Program-made: the position numbers and the translations under genes
Assembly (NCBI GenBank): GCA_964475135.1
Contig: CAYYWL010000011.1
Coordinates: 1 to 53,213, forward strand
DNA: 53,213 nt
Direction of reading: 5' to 3'
From: TMED14 sp964475135
GTDB taxonomy: Bacteria; Bacteroidota; Bacteroidia; Flavobacteriales; Schleiferiaceae
Notes under the pieces: generated by a model
Database searches by the model: none
What the model saw: the letters and a program-made list of their open reading frames with translations, nothing else
Told to the model about the DNA's origin: nothing
Shown here: positions 23,451 through 33,131 of the stretch, piece after piece
How positions within the stretch are numbered: the stretch's first letter is position 1
Layout: each line of letters begins with the position of its first letter

Positions 23451-24311
23451 CTACTTGCGGTATCCGAGCTCTTGGGCGGCGCTTACGGGGCGTCCGTGGA
23501 TCCACAGCTCAATTTTAAACGGAATCGGATTTTCGGGGTCTTCTTCGAGGAGTCGGCCAAGGGTTTCGCCCCGAACAACTCTGTTCCCGGGCCGTTGGGC
23601 AATTCTATTCAATCCGACATATCGGCTAATTCGGTCGTCAGAGTGGTGTACTGTCATGGAATAACCCAGCGAAGTGGTTCCCTCGATCGCAAGCACCGTG
23701 CCGTCGTCCACGGCGACGACATCTGACGGACGTACTGCGTCAATTTCTAGTCCAAAGCGACCCTGTGCAGCATTTGCGGTGCGCAGCACCAGGCCCGCAA
23801 CAGGCTGAAGCATTTGGCCCTCACTCGCCAGCTCGGCCTGGCTTTCGCGCGCTTCGACCTCTTGGCGGAGCTTGCGCTCACGTTCGCTTGCGAGTAAGCG
23901 TTCTGCCGACCAGCCCGGGGGCGGAGTTGCGGCACTGGTGAGGGTGTCGGGAGGTAGGCTTCCGCCCACCATAAATTGAATGTGCTGAATAAAGGACTCT
24001 TGATAGGCCACTAAGTCAACGAGTGAGTCGGTAATCTCGTTGAGCCGCACAGCTTCGCGCCGAAGTGCGGTACTCGAATAGCCCGGAATGTACTCGCGCA
24101 GGGGGGTGTAGGCGATCAAAAAAGTTGTCGATACGATCAAAAAGAGCACAGCGCTACCCACGGCTAAAAACACGTTTCGGCGGTTGAGGACCATTGAAAA
24201 GCGCTCTTCAAACGAGGATTCATCGAGCAAAACCAAGCGGTAGCGGTGGCGCCACTTCGCAAGCCAATGCTGGGCGAGTTCTTTTCGGGTTCGTCGCTTC
24301 GGAGTCTTCAC
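23451..24311 (-). CDS. M23-like membrane protein, probably without peptidase activity
   Basis: 286 residues from a GTG at 24311. A basic cytoplasmic N-terminus (about 1-45), one membrane segment FLAVGSAVLFLIVSTTFLIAY (two parts, about 47-68), a periplasmic helical stretch (to about 160, likely coiled coil) and a C-terminal lysostaphin-type beta domain. The fold is seen from GLEIDAV, VLAIEGTTSLGYSMTVHHSD and VVRGETLGRLLEEDPENPIPF. The zinc-binding HxH (normally HLHFE) is replaced by FKIEL, and the YxHL histidine by YVGL, so hydrolysis is unlikely. It may act as a scaffold or activator of another cell-wall enzyme. Confidence 0.8.
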   Translation of the reverse strand: MKTPKRRTRKELAQHWLAKWRHRYRLVLLDESSFEERFSMVLNRRNVFLAVGSAVLFLIVSTTFLIAYTPLREYIPGYSSTALRREAVRLNEITDSLVDLVAYQESFIQHIQFMVGGSLPPDTLTSAATPPPGWSAERLLASERERKLRQEVEARESQAELASEGQMLQPVAGLVLRTANAAQGRFGLEIDAVRPSDVVAVDDGTVLAIEGTTSLGYSMTVHHSDDRISRYVGLNRIAQRPGNRVVRGETLGRLLEEDPENPIPFKIELWIHGRPVSAAQELGYRK

Positions 24312-24316
24312 AATTT

Positions 24317-24324
24317 CAAAGGTA
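24317..24324 (-). promoter_or_regulatory. -7 element of the M23-like gene
   Basis: TACCTTTG on the minus strand, an exact TAnnTTTG match, 5 nt before the GTG start. Confidence 0.6.
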
Positions 24325-24355
24325 GGGAATCCGAAACGCAGCCGCCCGAACGCCC

Positions 24356-24363
24356 TAACTTTG
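24356..24363 (+). promoter_or_regulatory. -7 element of porW
   Basis: TAACTTTG, an exact TAnnTTTG match, 22 nt before the ATG at 24386. It is divergent from the M23-like promoter 31 nt away. Confidence 0.6.
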
Positions 24364-24385
24364 GACTTTCTGCGTTAACCTCATT

Positions 24386-27010
24386 ATGCGTTCGTCTCTG
24401 CTGTTCCGCTCCCTTGCTTTGGGTGCCGCGGCCGCGGTCGTAGTCCTTTCGGGCTGCAGCCGCGAAAAAGACCGTTGGCTGAACCGTCGCTACCACGAGG
24501 TTACGGCTCGATTTAATCCGCTGTACAACGGTCAAGTGGCCTACGCGGAAGCGTTGGCGTTGGCGCAGGAGGCGCAGCAGGACGATTTTACGCAATTGAT
24601 TCCGGTGGACGACTGGACAAAGGTGAAGACCGGCACCCCCGGCGAAGTCAAGGCCAAGCGCGCCGTCGAGAAGGCAGCCAAAACCATTCAAGAGCACAGC
24701 ATGGTGTTCAAGGGAAAGCAGGCGAATCCCGCGGTGTTTGATGCATACCTTTTGTTGGCCCGCGCCCAGATGCTGATTGGGTTGGATGCGCCAGCATCTG
24801 AAGCTCTCAGCACCGTTGCACGCTTGAGCAGCAATCCCGAGCAGCAGATTGAGGCCGAACTCGAGCGGGCGGAACTACTCGCGCGCCAAGGCAATTCAGC
24901 CCTGGCAGAGCCGCTGATGTTTGAACTAGAGCGCAAAGGGGTCCCCAAAAAGTGGCTCTACCAAGTTGACCGGGTTCGCGGTCGGATGGCGATCGCCGAG
25001 CAAGATTGGGTCGGAGCGGCCGAAGCGCTGGGCCGCGCAGCTGCGAAGGCGCCGCGCGCCCACCAACGGGCGCGGTATGCCTTTTTGGCTGGCCAGCTGT
25101 ACGAACGCGCGCTGGAGCCCGAGCGGGCCCGACGCATGTACGAGACCTGTCTGAAGGCGCAGCCCGCCAGTTATGCGATGCTTTTGGAGGCTCAGCTGCG
25201 TCGAAGCATGAATGGTGGCGGAATCAATCCGACCAAGTTGTACAAAGAGCTACGGGACCTGCTTCGCGAGCCCAAGAATGCCGATTTTGCAGACCGCATC
25301 TATTTTGCGCTGGGCGATTTGGCCCTTCAGTGGGACGACCGCGACGAGGCGTACGCCTACTTTCAGCGTTCGTTTGCCGCCGGCAAGCCCGAGCGTCCAC
25401 TGGTTCAAGGCTTGGCCTATGCACGGCATGGCGCCTTGGCTCTGGAGCGGCGCGCCTACGAGCGGGCTCAGGTTGATTTTGACTCTGCCTCGGTACTGCT
25501 CCCGAAGTCCTATGCAGGGCGCGACGGGTTTGTCAAGAAGGCCCAAACGCTGTCTGTACTCGTGGAGGCACTGAATCGCGCTCAGCTGGCGGATTCGTTA
25601 GTGCTTCTTGCAGGGCGCGATCCCGCAGCAGTGCGTGTGATGGTCGAGAAGTACGTGGCTGGGTTACGCAAGTCAGACCAGGAGGCGGCCGAGCGGGCAC
25701 GTCGCGAGGAGGAGCTTGCGGAGCTCCGCGCTGCCAGCGCGGAATTGGACGCTGCGGCGCCCTCGGCCGGCGCGGGAACCGCCACCGGCTGGGCGGTGTA
25801 TGCCCCGGCGCTTCGCGCCAAGGGCGCCGCGGCATTCCGCCAGCGATTCGGAGAACGTCCCAACGTCGACAACTGGCGGCTCCGCTCGCGTTCCAGCCAG
25901 TGGTTTGCGGCAACCGCCGCGACCAAAGACGGCGAACAAAATGATCAGGCCGAACAGACTGCCCAGGATGGCAAACCAGCCGCACCCATAAAACCCGCGG
26001 TCGACCCCCGCTACGACGTCGAAGCGTACCTGAGTAAGGTTCCATTCCAGTCACGTGCCCGCGACAGCGTTCGAGATGCTGGATGCTTGGCTTGGTCTGA
26101 GGTTGCTGCCGCGTACCGCGACGGAATGCAGGACCCCCAGGAGGCCATCAAAGCGTACCGTCGCGCGCTCCGAAGCTGTCCGTCAAGCCCCGACGCCCCG
26201 CGCTGGCTCTATGGCGTGTACCGCCTCCATGTAAGTGCCAACGAGGCACTTCAGGCGGAATCCGCCAAAAAAGAACTCCTTGAACGCTACTCTGACAGCG
26301 AAGCGGCGGCCCTCGTTCAGGGAAAGGCTTTGAAGGCCGGAGAGGCTGCTCCGAATACCTCCCCGGCTTTTTTGGCCCTACACGCCGCGGTCGAACAGCG
26401 CGCCTGGAAGGAGGCTCTCAAAATCCATCAAGCCCAAGAATGGTCCGCCTCTGAACGCCCCCAAGCGGACTTTTTAAAAGCCATGGCAGTCGGCGGTCGC
26501 GACGGCCGAAATGCGTACTCGGATGCACTTCGAGCACTCATTGCGGACCATCCGAGCACGCCGCAGGCCGCACAAGCGCAGACCTACCTGACGGCGCTTG
26601 CCGAAGGCTCCGACACAGACGATGGCCCCGCAGACAACGGGCCCTACCAAGTGACACCTAATGCGCCGCACCAGGTACTCATACTTTTTCCGACGGGGTT
26701 TGACGCCAATGCGGCTCGAAATGCGCTGGCCCGTATTCACTCGACGGAATTTGCGGGCAAGCCACTTGGCGTGCGCACGCTTCCGTGGGACGAAGACAGT
26801 CAGTTGATTTTGGTTGATGGATTTGCCTCTGCCGCTGAAGCCCTTTCGTACCGAGACAAGGTTCGGGTGCACCCTGAACTCCGCACGCGAATACCTATTG
26901 ATCGTACAAGGTACTGGCCCGTAACTGTGGCAAATTTTTCGCACCTTTACCGGTCCAAAGACGAATCAACCTACCGCGCCTTTGTCCAACGCAACTACGG
27001 AACACCATGA
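24386..27010 (+). CDS. porW: PorW/SprE-type T9SS lipoprotein with TPR repeats
   Basis: 874 residues. Signal peptide with lipobox VLSGC (C24), followed by the RWLNRRYHEVTARFNPLYNG region characteristic of PorW/SprE. The remainder is rich in helical TPR-like repeats (for example ARAQMLIGLDAPASEAL and AYAYFQRSFAAGKPERPL) with a low-complexity Ala/Glu stretch near 435-470. In Porphyromonas PorW, and in Flavobacterium SprE, this lipoprotein is required for type IX secretion and gliding, where it is thought to link outer-membrane parts to the motor. Several T9SS cargo genes in this window agree with that role. Its end overlaps the bactofilin start by 4 nt (ATGA). Confidence 0.87.
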   Translation: MRSSLLFRSLALGAAAAVVVLSGCSREKDRWLNRRYHEVTARFNPLYNGQVAYAEALALAQEAQQDDFTQLIPVDDWTKVKTGTPGEVKAKRAVEKAAKTIQEHSMVFKGKQANPAVFDAYLLLARAQMLIGLDAPASEALSTVARLSSNPEQQIEAELERAELLARQGNSALAEPLMFELERKGVPKKWLYQVDRVRGRMAIAEQDWVGAAEALGRAAAKAPRAHQRARYAFLAGQLYERALEPERARRMYETCLKAQPASYAMLLEAQLRRSMNGGGINPTKLYKELRDLLREPKNADFADRIYFALGDLALQWDDRDEAYAYFQRSFAAGKPERPLVQGLAYARHGALALERRAYERAQVDFDSASVLLPKSYAGRDGFVKKAQTLSVLVEALNRAQLADSLVLLAGRDPAAVRVMVEKYVAGLRKSDQEAAERARREEELAELRAASAELDAAAPSAGAGTATGWAVYAPALRAKGAAAFRQRFGERPNVDNWRLRSRSSQWFAATAATKDGEQNDQAEQTAQDGKPAAPIKPAVDPRYDVEAYLSKVPFQSRARDSVRDAGCLAWSEVAAAYRDGMQDPQEAIKAYRRALRSCPSSPDAPRWLYGVYRLHVSANEALQAESAKKELLERYSDSEAAALVQGKALKAGEAAPNTSPAFLALHAAVEQRAWKEALKIHQAQEWSASERPQADFLKAMAVGGRDGRNAYSDALRALIADHPSTPQAAQAQTYLTALAEGSDTDDGPADNGPYQVTPNAPHQVLILFPTGFDANAARNALARIHSTEFAGKPLGVRTLPWDEDSQLILVDGFASAAEALSYRDKVRVHPELRTRIPIDRTRYWPVTVANFSHLYRSKDESTYRAFVQRNYGTP

Positions 27011-27438
27011 TGAACCCAGTAAAACGCACCTCAGATTCCGCTCACGAACACAACCGCATCGTTGAAGGCGCTGTGTTTGAGGGTAGCATTCAATCTCCAG
27101 TCGACATTCGCGTGGACGGAATGATTAAAGGCAACGTCCGCATTCAGGGCAAGCTCGTGGTCGGACCCACGGGTTCAGTTGAGGGGGAAGTGGTGGCCGC
27201 TGAGGCGAGCATCGCCGGAAAGGTTCGCGGAAGTCTTGAAGTCAAAGGCCTCACTACGCTGGCCCAAACGGCTCAGGTTCAAGCCGAACTCTACACCGGG
27301 CAAATCAGTATTGAAGCCGGAGCACAGTTTTCAGGCAACTGCCACATGGGCCCCAAAGAGCCTATTTCGAAGCCCATCAATCCGGCAGCGGCAGCACCTA
27401 CGGCGGCGCCCGCCGCGCCCAAGGTGGTCGCGTCGTAA
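27007..27438 (+). CDS. Bactofilin (polymer-forming cytoskeletal protein)
   Basis: 143 residues. The central beta-helix is made of short repeats such as IQSPVDIRVDGMIKGNVRIQ, LVVGPTGSVEGEVVAAEASI and GKVRGSLEVKGLTTL, typical of bactofilin filaments that polymerise at the membrane. The C-terminus is a disordered Pro/Ala tail. Translation is coupled to porW through ATGA (start 27007 or 27010). Synteny with porW upstream and atpZ downstream is common in Bacteroidota. Confidence 0.92.
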   Translation: MMNPVKRTSDSAHEHNRIVEGAVFEGSIQSPVDIRVDGMIKGNVRIQGKLVVGPTGSVEGEVVAAEASIAGKVRGSLEVKGLTTLAQTAQVQAELYTGQISIEAGAQFSGNCHMGPKEPISKPINPAAAAPTAAPAAPKVVAS

Positions 27439-27456
27439 TCGAACGACTTTGCCACC

Positions 27457-27651
27457 ATGTCGCCTAAGCCCAACTACGGTTTTGCTCTTGGGCTTGTGGG
27501 TCAGATGCTTGCTACAATACTCCTCGGAGCACTTGTGGGGTCGTGGATTGACCCCTCAGACCCGCCTCGAATGGGACAAATTTGGGGCTCCCTCGCCGGC
27601 ACCGTGGTCGCGACCCTTCTAGCCATAGTTCAAGCTAAAAAAAACGAATAG
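27457..27651 (+). CDS. atpZ: AtpZ/AtpI family protein
   Basis: 64 residues with two membrane helices (FALGLVGQMLATILLGALVG and IWGSLAGTVVATLLAIVQ) and the short GSWIDPSDPP turn between them, matching the AtpZ family encoded at the head of F-ATPase operons, proposed to help c-ring assembly or Mg2+/Ca2+ transport. It is 18 nt after the bactofilin and 2 nt before the next gene. Confidence 0.85.
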   Translation: MSPKPNYGFALGLVGQMLATILLGALVGSWIDPSDPPRMGQIWGSLAGTVVATLLAIVQAKKNE

Positions 27652-27653
27652 CA

Positions 27654-28016
27654 ATGAAGCAGTTTATGCTCCAGCTCACCGCGGCGTATGCCGCACTAGC
27701 TGCGATTTCGGCCCTCGCACTGACCGCTTGGGGGATCCCATGGTACGCGCTTGGCTACCTCTGGATTTCGGTGAGCGGAATTACCGTGTTTTTCTTTGCG
27801 TTTGCCTTTGAACGCAAGCGTCCAAAAACCTTCATTTGGGTCATTCTTGGGGGTGGAATGCTGCGCATGCTGCTCGGTGTGGCTACTGTGGTGCTGCCGC
27901 TAAGTATGCGCCAACCTGAAGGATATAAAGCTCACGCTCTGCAGTTTGCGGCAATTTTTATCATTGCTCAAGCTATTGAAACTTGGTTTGCCGTTCAACG
28001 TGTAAACCGACTGTGA
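27654..28016 (+). CDS. Small four-helix membrane protein, AtpI-like position
   Basis: 120 residues with four hydrophobic segments (about 6-27, 31-51, 59-81 and 94-113). The length and the position between atpZ and atpB resemble AtpI, the assembly chaperone of the c-ring, but no diagnostic motif is visible. A small membrane protein is often encoded here in Bacteroidota ATP synthase operons. Confidence 0.7.
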   Translation: MKQFMLQLTAAYAALAAISALALTAWGIPWYALGYLWISVSGITVFFFAFAFERKRPKTFIWVILGGGMLRMLLGVATVVLPLSMRQPEGYKAHALQFAAIFIIAQAIETWFAVQRVNRL

Positions 28017-28034
28017 TAAAGCCCCTTTTCGGAC

Positions 28035-28042
28035 TATCTTTG
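28035..28042 (+). promoter_or_regulatory. Internal -7 element before atpB
   Basis: TATCTTTG, an exact TAnnTTTG match, ends 18 nt before the atpB ATG. It suggests the structural ATP synthase genes can be transcribed separately from porW-bactofilin-atpZ. Confidence 0.6.
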
Positions 28043-28060
28043 CCGCGCAATTCGGGACAG

Positions 28061-29194
28061 ATGGGACTAGGACGCTTTTTTACTCTTTTTACGGCAGTCA
28101 TCATGCCGCTGGGCAGCGTGCTTGCCTCAGAAGATGTTGGGCATAGCGAACATTCAAGCGCGCCGGTCGAGCACGTGGCAAACGAGCACGCCACAGGCGA
28201 AGCACATGCTCCCAAAGAGGAGGGCTTCAACCCGAATGAGCTCATCATGCACCACATCGCGGACAGCCACGGTTGGCACATCCTTGATTGGAACGGACAC
28301 GCGGTGAGCATTCCATTGCCCGTAATTCTATGGACCAATGATGGATTAGTGGTCTTTTCTTCATCAGAATTCCATCACGACACTGAAGGTCATCATGTGG
28401 TAAACGCAGGCGGCCAGCAGTTTGTCAACAAGCACGAGAAAATATACTACGCGGGTTCTGAGGACAAGCCACTAGACTTTTCGATCACAAAGAATGTGCT
28501 TTCGCTCATCATGGGCGCAGTTCTTATCGTACTCATTTTTCTGTCAGCTGCCCGCTTTTACGCGAAGAACACCAACAAAGCTCCTCGCGGACTGGCCAGC
28601 TTTGTAGAGCCCCTCATTCTTTTTGTTCGCGACGACATCGCGCGAGGAGCCATTCCCGACAAGCACCTCAACCGCTTTGTGCCGTACTTACTGACCTTGT
28701 TCTTCTTTATTTGGGTGAATAACCTCCTTGGATTGGTGCCCTTCTTCCCAGGTGGCGCCAACTTGACCGGAAACATCGCTGTGACGCTTGTTTTGGCGGC
28801 GTTCACGCTCGTCATTACCAATGTGAACGGAACCAAGGACTACTGGATGCACATCGTGTGGATGCCGGGCGTGCCTACGCCGCTAAAGCCCATTTTGGCG
28901 CTCATCGAGCTCATTGGTGTCTTCACGAAGCCGTTCTCGCTGATGATTCGACTTTTTGCCAACATTACCGCCGGCCACATTTTGGTCCTGTCGCTGGTTT
29001 CGTTGATCTTCATCTTTGAGTCAGTTTGGATTTCTCCGGGTTCCATCATTCTGACCCTGTTCATTTCGACTTTGGAACTCCTGGTTGCTGCGCTTCAGGC
29101 CTATGTGTTTACGATGCTTACCGCAATGTCTTTTGGCGCTGCGGTCGAAGAGCACCATCACGACGACCACGCGCACGCCGAAGGACACCACTAA
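28061..29194 (+). CDS. atpB: ATP synthase F0 subunit a
   Basis: 377 residues. Forms the proton half-channels beside the c-ring. The essential arginine is in SLMIRLFANITAGHILVLSL. The N-terminus is a signal-like helix followed by a long His-rich periplasmic region (about 25-145) of the kind seen in Bacteroidota AtpB; the C-terminus is also His-rich (EEHHHDDHAHAEGHH). The frame is open 26 codons upstream, but ATG 28061 follows the promoter and gives a sensible signal peptide. A T- and A-rich leader of 46 nt separates it from atpE. Confidence 0.95.
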   Translation: MGLGRFFTLFTAVIMPLGSVLASEDVGHSEHSSAPVEHVANEHATGEAHAPKEEGFNPNELIMHHIADSHGWHILDWNGHAVSIPLPVILWTNDGLVVFSSSEFHHDTEGHHVVNAGGQQFVNKHEKIYYAGSEDKPLDFSITKNVLSLIMGAVLIVLIFLSAARFYAKNTNKAPRGLASFVEPLILFVRDDIARGAIPDKHLNRFVPYLLTLFFFIWVNNLLGLVPFFPGGANLTGNIAVTLVLAAFTLVITNVNGTKDYWMHIVWMPGVPTPLKPILALIELIGVFTKPFSLMIRLFANITAGHILVLSLVSLIFIFESVWISPGSIILTLFISTLELLVAALQAYVFTMLTAMSFGAAVEEHHHDDHAHAEGHH

Positions 29195-29240
29195 CGTTTT
29201 CATTTTTATTCATCGTTTCACTTCAAATACCCCCTAAACA

Positions 29241-29444
29241 ATGACTGGTAGTATCGCTGCAATCGGAGCTGGCCTCGCAGTAATCGGTGTAGGTCTTGGC
29301 ATTGGCCGCATCGGCGGACAAGCTATGGACGCCATCGCACGTCAGCCGGAAGCTTCGGGCAAGATCCAAACCGCCATGCTGATTTCTGCAGCCTTTATCG
29401 AGGGTGTGGGTCTCTTTGGCGTCGTGGTTTCGCTCCTTAAGTAA
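29241..29444 (+). CDS. atpE: ATP synthase F0 subunit c
   Basis: 67 residues forming a helical hairpin. The ion-binding carboxylate is E54 in AAFIEGVGLFG; the residues around it (IEGVG) lack the extra polar ligands of Na+-type c subunits, which suggests H+ coupling. The loop ARQPEA is the usual contact with the central stalk. The leader is AT-rich and unstructured, which would favour strong translation, and an inverted repeat follows the gene. Confidence 0.97.
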   Translation: MTGSIAAIGAGLAVIGVGLGIGRIGGQAMDAIARQPEASGKIQTAMLISAAFIEGVGLFGVVVSLLK

Positions 29445-29460
29445 TCGTCTACACGGTCGG

Positions 29461-29490
29461 GGTTCAGCGGTCCTTTGGGCTCGCTGAACC
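29461..29490 (+). promoter_or_regulatory. Hairpin between atpE and atpF
   Basis: A perfect 9-bp inverted repeat GGTTCAGCG / CGCTGAACC with a 12-nt loop begins 16 nt after the atpE stop. No T-run follows, so it is more likely an mRNA stabiliser or processing site than a terminator. Confidence 0.65.
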
Positions 29491-29527
29491 TTCGGCTGTG
29501 AAACGAACTTTTAACACACATTAACGC

Positions 29528-30022
29528 ATGGATTTAGTAACTCCGGGCTTAGGCCTCATAGTTTGGACGACTATTGTCTTCCTCATTTTGGTGTTCTTGC
29601 TAGGCAAGTTTGCCTGGAAGCCTATTCTTAGTGCGGTGCAAGCCCGCGAAGAGGCGATCGATCAAGCGTTGAAGCAAGCCGAATCTGCTCGTGCAGAAAT
29701 GGGCAAGCTACAAGCGTCGAACGAGCAACTTCTCAAGCAAGCTCGCGAGGAGCGTGAGGCCATTGTAAAAGAGGGCCGAGCCATGCGCGACGCCATGGTT
29801 GCCGAGGCAAAGGAATCCGCTTCAGCTGAAGCCGCAAAAATCCTTGAGTCCGCACGCAACCAAATTCACCAAGAAAAAATGGCCGCCGTTACGGAACTTA
29901 AGAATCAAGTTGCACAATTGGCCGTGGACATGGCTGAGAAGATTTTACGTGCCGAGTTAGCCCAGCCTGAAGTGGCCAAGGCGAACGTCGATCGTGACCT
30001 CAAAGACCTCAACTTGAATTAA
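29528..30022 (+). CDS. atpF: ATP synthase F0 subunit b
   Basis: 164 residues. One N-terminal membrane helix (LGLIVWTTIVFLILVFLLG, about 7-25) followed by FAWKPILSAVQAREEAI and a long Ala/Glu/Lys-rich coiled coil to the end, the peripheral stalk. A single b gene, not a b/b' pair, is present. atpH starts 1 nt after its stop. Confidence 0.94.
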   Translation: MDLVTPGLGLIVWTTIVFLILVFLLGKFAWKPILSAVQAREEAIDQALKQAESARAEMGKLQASNEQLLKQAREEREAIVKEGRAMRDAMVAEAKESASAEAAKILESARNQIHQEKMAAVTELKNQVAQLAVDMAEKILRAELAQPEVAKANVDRDLKDLNLN

Positions 30023-30023
30023 G

Positions 30024-30572
30024 ATGAGTCTTTCGTCGCCCCGCTATGCCAAAGCTTTGCTCGACCTCTCTGAGGAGCGAGCGATGTCAGCTGCGGTTGC
30101 AGAAGACATGGTATTTGTACGCGAGGCACTCGCTTCAAGTCGCGAACTTCAGGTGTTCTTGTCGAGCCCAGTGGTTAAGCCGTACCAGAAGAAGAAGGTC
30201 CTGAATCAGGTCTTTGCCGGATTGAGCGAGTTAAGCCAGAAGTTTATAGCATTGATTGTAGAACACGGTCGTGAGGCGTTGCTCTCACAGATTGCAGTAA
30301 ACTACATGGAAGTGTACCGCCGTCGGCTTGGAACGGTTTCTGCCAAGGTGTCGTCTGCTGTAGCCCTGAGCGCCGCACAGCGCGCACAGATTGAAGCGGC
30401 CATTTTGGCCTCTGGTGCAAAGTCGGTTGAGATTACCGAAGAAGTGAACCCTGATCTCATTGGGGGACTTGTCGTTCGTGTGGGCGACAAGCAAATTGAT
30501 ACGAGTATCGCGCAGTCGCTGCGCAGCCTGGACCGCTCGTTCCAAAAGAATTTATACATCGCTGATTTCTAA
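30024..30572 (+). CDS. atpH: ATP synthase F1 subunit delta
   Basis: 182 residues. N-terminal helical domain (SPRYAKALLDLSEE) and the C-terminal family signature VNPDLIGGLVVRVGDKQIDTS, which identifies the OSCP/delta subunit linking F1 to the peripheral stalk. It lies between atpF and atpA in the standard order. Confidence 0.94.
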   Translation: MSLSSPRYAKALLDLSEERAMSAAVAEDMVFVREALASSRELQVFLSSPVVKPYQKKKVLNQVFAGLSELSQKFIALIVEHGREALLSQIAVNYMEVYRRRLGTVSAKVSSAVALSAAQRAQIEAAILASGAKSVEITEEVNPDLIGGLVVRVGDKQIDTSIAQSLRSLDRSFQKNLYIADF

Positions 30573-30583
30573 TTATTCGAATC

Positions 30584-32164
<1,581 letters not shown>

Positions 32165-32174
32165 TTTCTGAACG

Positions 32175-33029
32175 ATGGCGAACCTCAAGGAACTCCGCAA
32201 CCGTATTTCGTCGGTATCGAGCACGATGCAGATCACGTCGGCCATGAAAATGGTTTCGGCGGCGAAGCTCAAGCGTTCGCAAGATGCCATTGTGCAAATG
32301 CGTCCGTATGCGGAAAAACTTGGTTTGCTCATGGCCAACGTCAGCGCCACGCTTGACGCTAGCGAGAATCCGTTCATCACCAAGCGCCCGCTGCAGCGGG
32401 TGCTTGTAGTCCCGATGACGGCAAACCGCGGCCTCTGTGGTGCGTTCAACTCCTCTGTGCTCAAGCGCACCAAGTTGGTCGTAGAGCGCTATGAGGCCCA
32501 GGGCGCGGTGGTTGAACTATTTGCTGTAGGCAAGAAGGGACGCGACCAGCTGAGCAAGCTCAACACCTTGGCAGGTAGCGACATTGATGCGGTGGCCAAT
32601 GTGACGTTTGAGGCTGCGCGCAGCATTGCGCAGGACGCCATGGACAAGTTTATAGACGGCACCTACGATGAGGTCGTTGTGGTCTACAACCAGTTTAAGA
32701 ATGCGGCCGTGCAGTTGATCCGCGAAGAGGTAGTCCTACCGATTCAGGTCCCTAGTGTTTCTGCCGCAGGAGATTACCTGTACGAGCCCAACAAAGAGGA
32801 GTTGCTACTTAGTTTGATTCCGACGCACATCCACATTCAGTTCTTTAAGGCGTTGCTTGATTCCCAGGCTTCTGAGCACGGAGCGCGAATGACCGCGATG
32901 CACAAGGCCACCGACAACGCCAAGAGCATGCGCGACGGTCTAAAGTTGGACTACAACAAGGCACGCCAGGCTGCGATCACTAACGAGATTCTCGAAATTG
33001 TAGGTGGAGCTGAAGCCCTCAACGGCTAA
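32175..33029 (+). CDS. atpG: ATP synthase F1 subunit gamma
   Basis: 284 residues. Rotor shaft with N-terminal (LKELRNRISSVSSTMQITSA) and C-terminal (MTAMHKATDNAKSM, then YNKARQAAITNEILEIVGG) coiled-coil helices, and MTANRGLCGAFNSS in the central fold. It is the last gene of the operon; atpD and atpC do not follow, so beta and epsilon are encoded elsewhere, as is common in Bacteroidota. A strong terminator lies 27 nt downstream. Confidence 0.97.
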   Translation: MANLKELRNRISSVSSTMQITSAMKMVSAAKLKRSQDAIVQMRPYAEKLGLLMANVSATLDASENPFITKRPLQRVLVVPMTANRGLCGAFNSSVLKRTKLVVERYEAQGAVVELFAVGKKGRDQLSKLNTLAGSDIDAVANVTFEAARSIAQDAMDKFIDGTYDEVVVVYNQFKNAAVQLIREEVVLPIQVPSVSAAGDYLYEPNKEELLLSLIPTHIHIQFFKALLDSQASEHGARMTAMHKATDNAKSMRDGLKLDYNKARQAAITNEILEIVGGAEALNG

Positions 33030-33056
33030 GCGCTTCTTGCGGTTTTGTGTTTTTTT

Positions 33057-33082
33057 CAGGCCCCTTTGGGGCCTGTTTTTTT
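33057..33082 (+). terminator. Intrinsic terminator of the ATP synthase operon
   Basis: CAGGCCCC-TTT-GGGGCCTG hairpin, stem 8 bp, followed by seven T residues. Confidence 0.93.
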
Positions 33083-33119
33083 GCTCGGCCCCATCCGCGG
33101 CACTTGGCGTTCCGCGAAT

Positions 33120-33127
33120 TATCTTGG
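33120..33127 (+). promoter_or_regulatory. -7-like element of the metalloprotease gene
   Basis: TATCTTGG matches TAnnTTTG at seven of eight positions and is separated from the ATG at 33132 by only CAGG. Confidence 0.5.
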
Positions 33128-33131
33128 CAGG

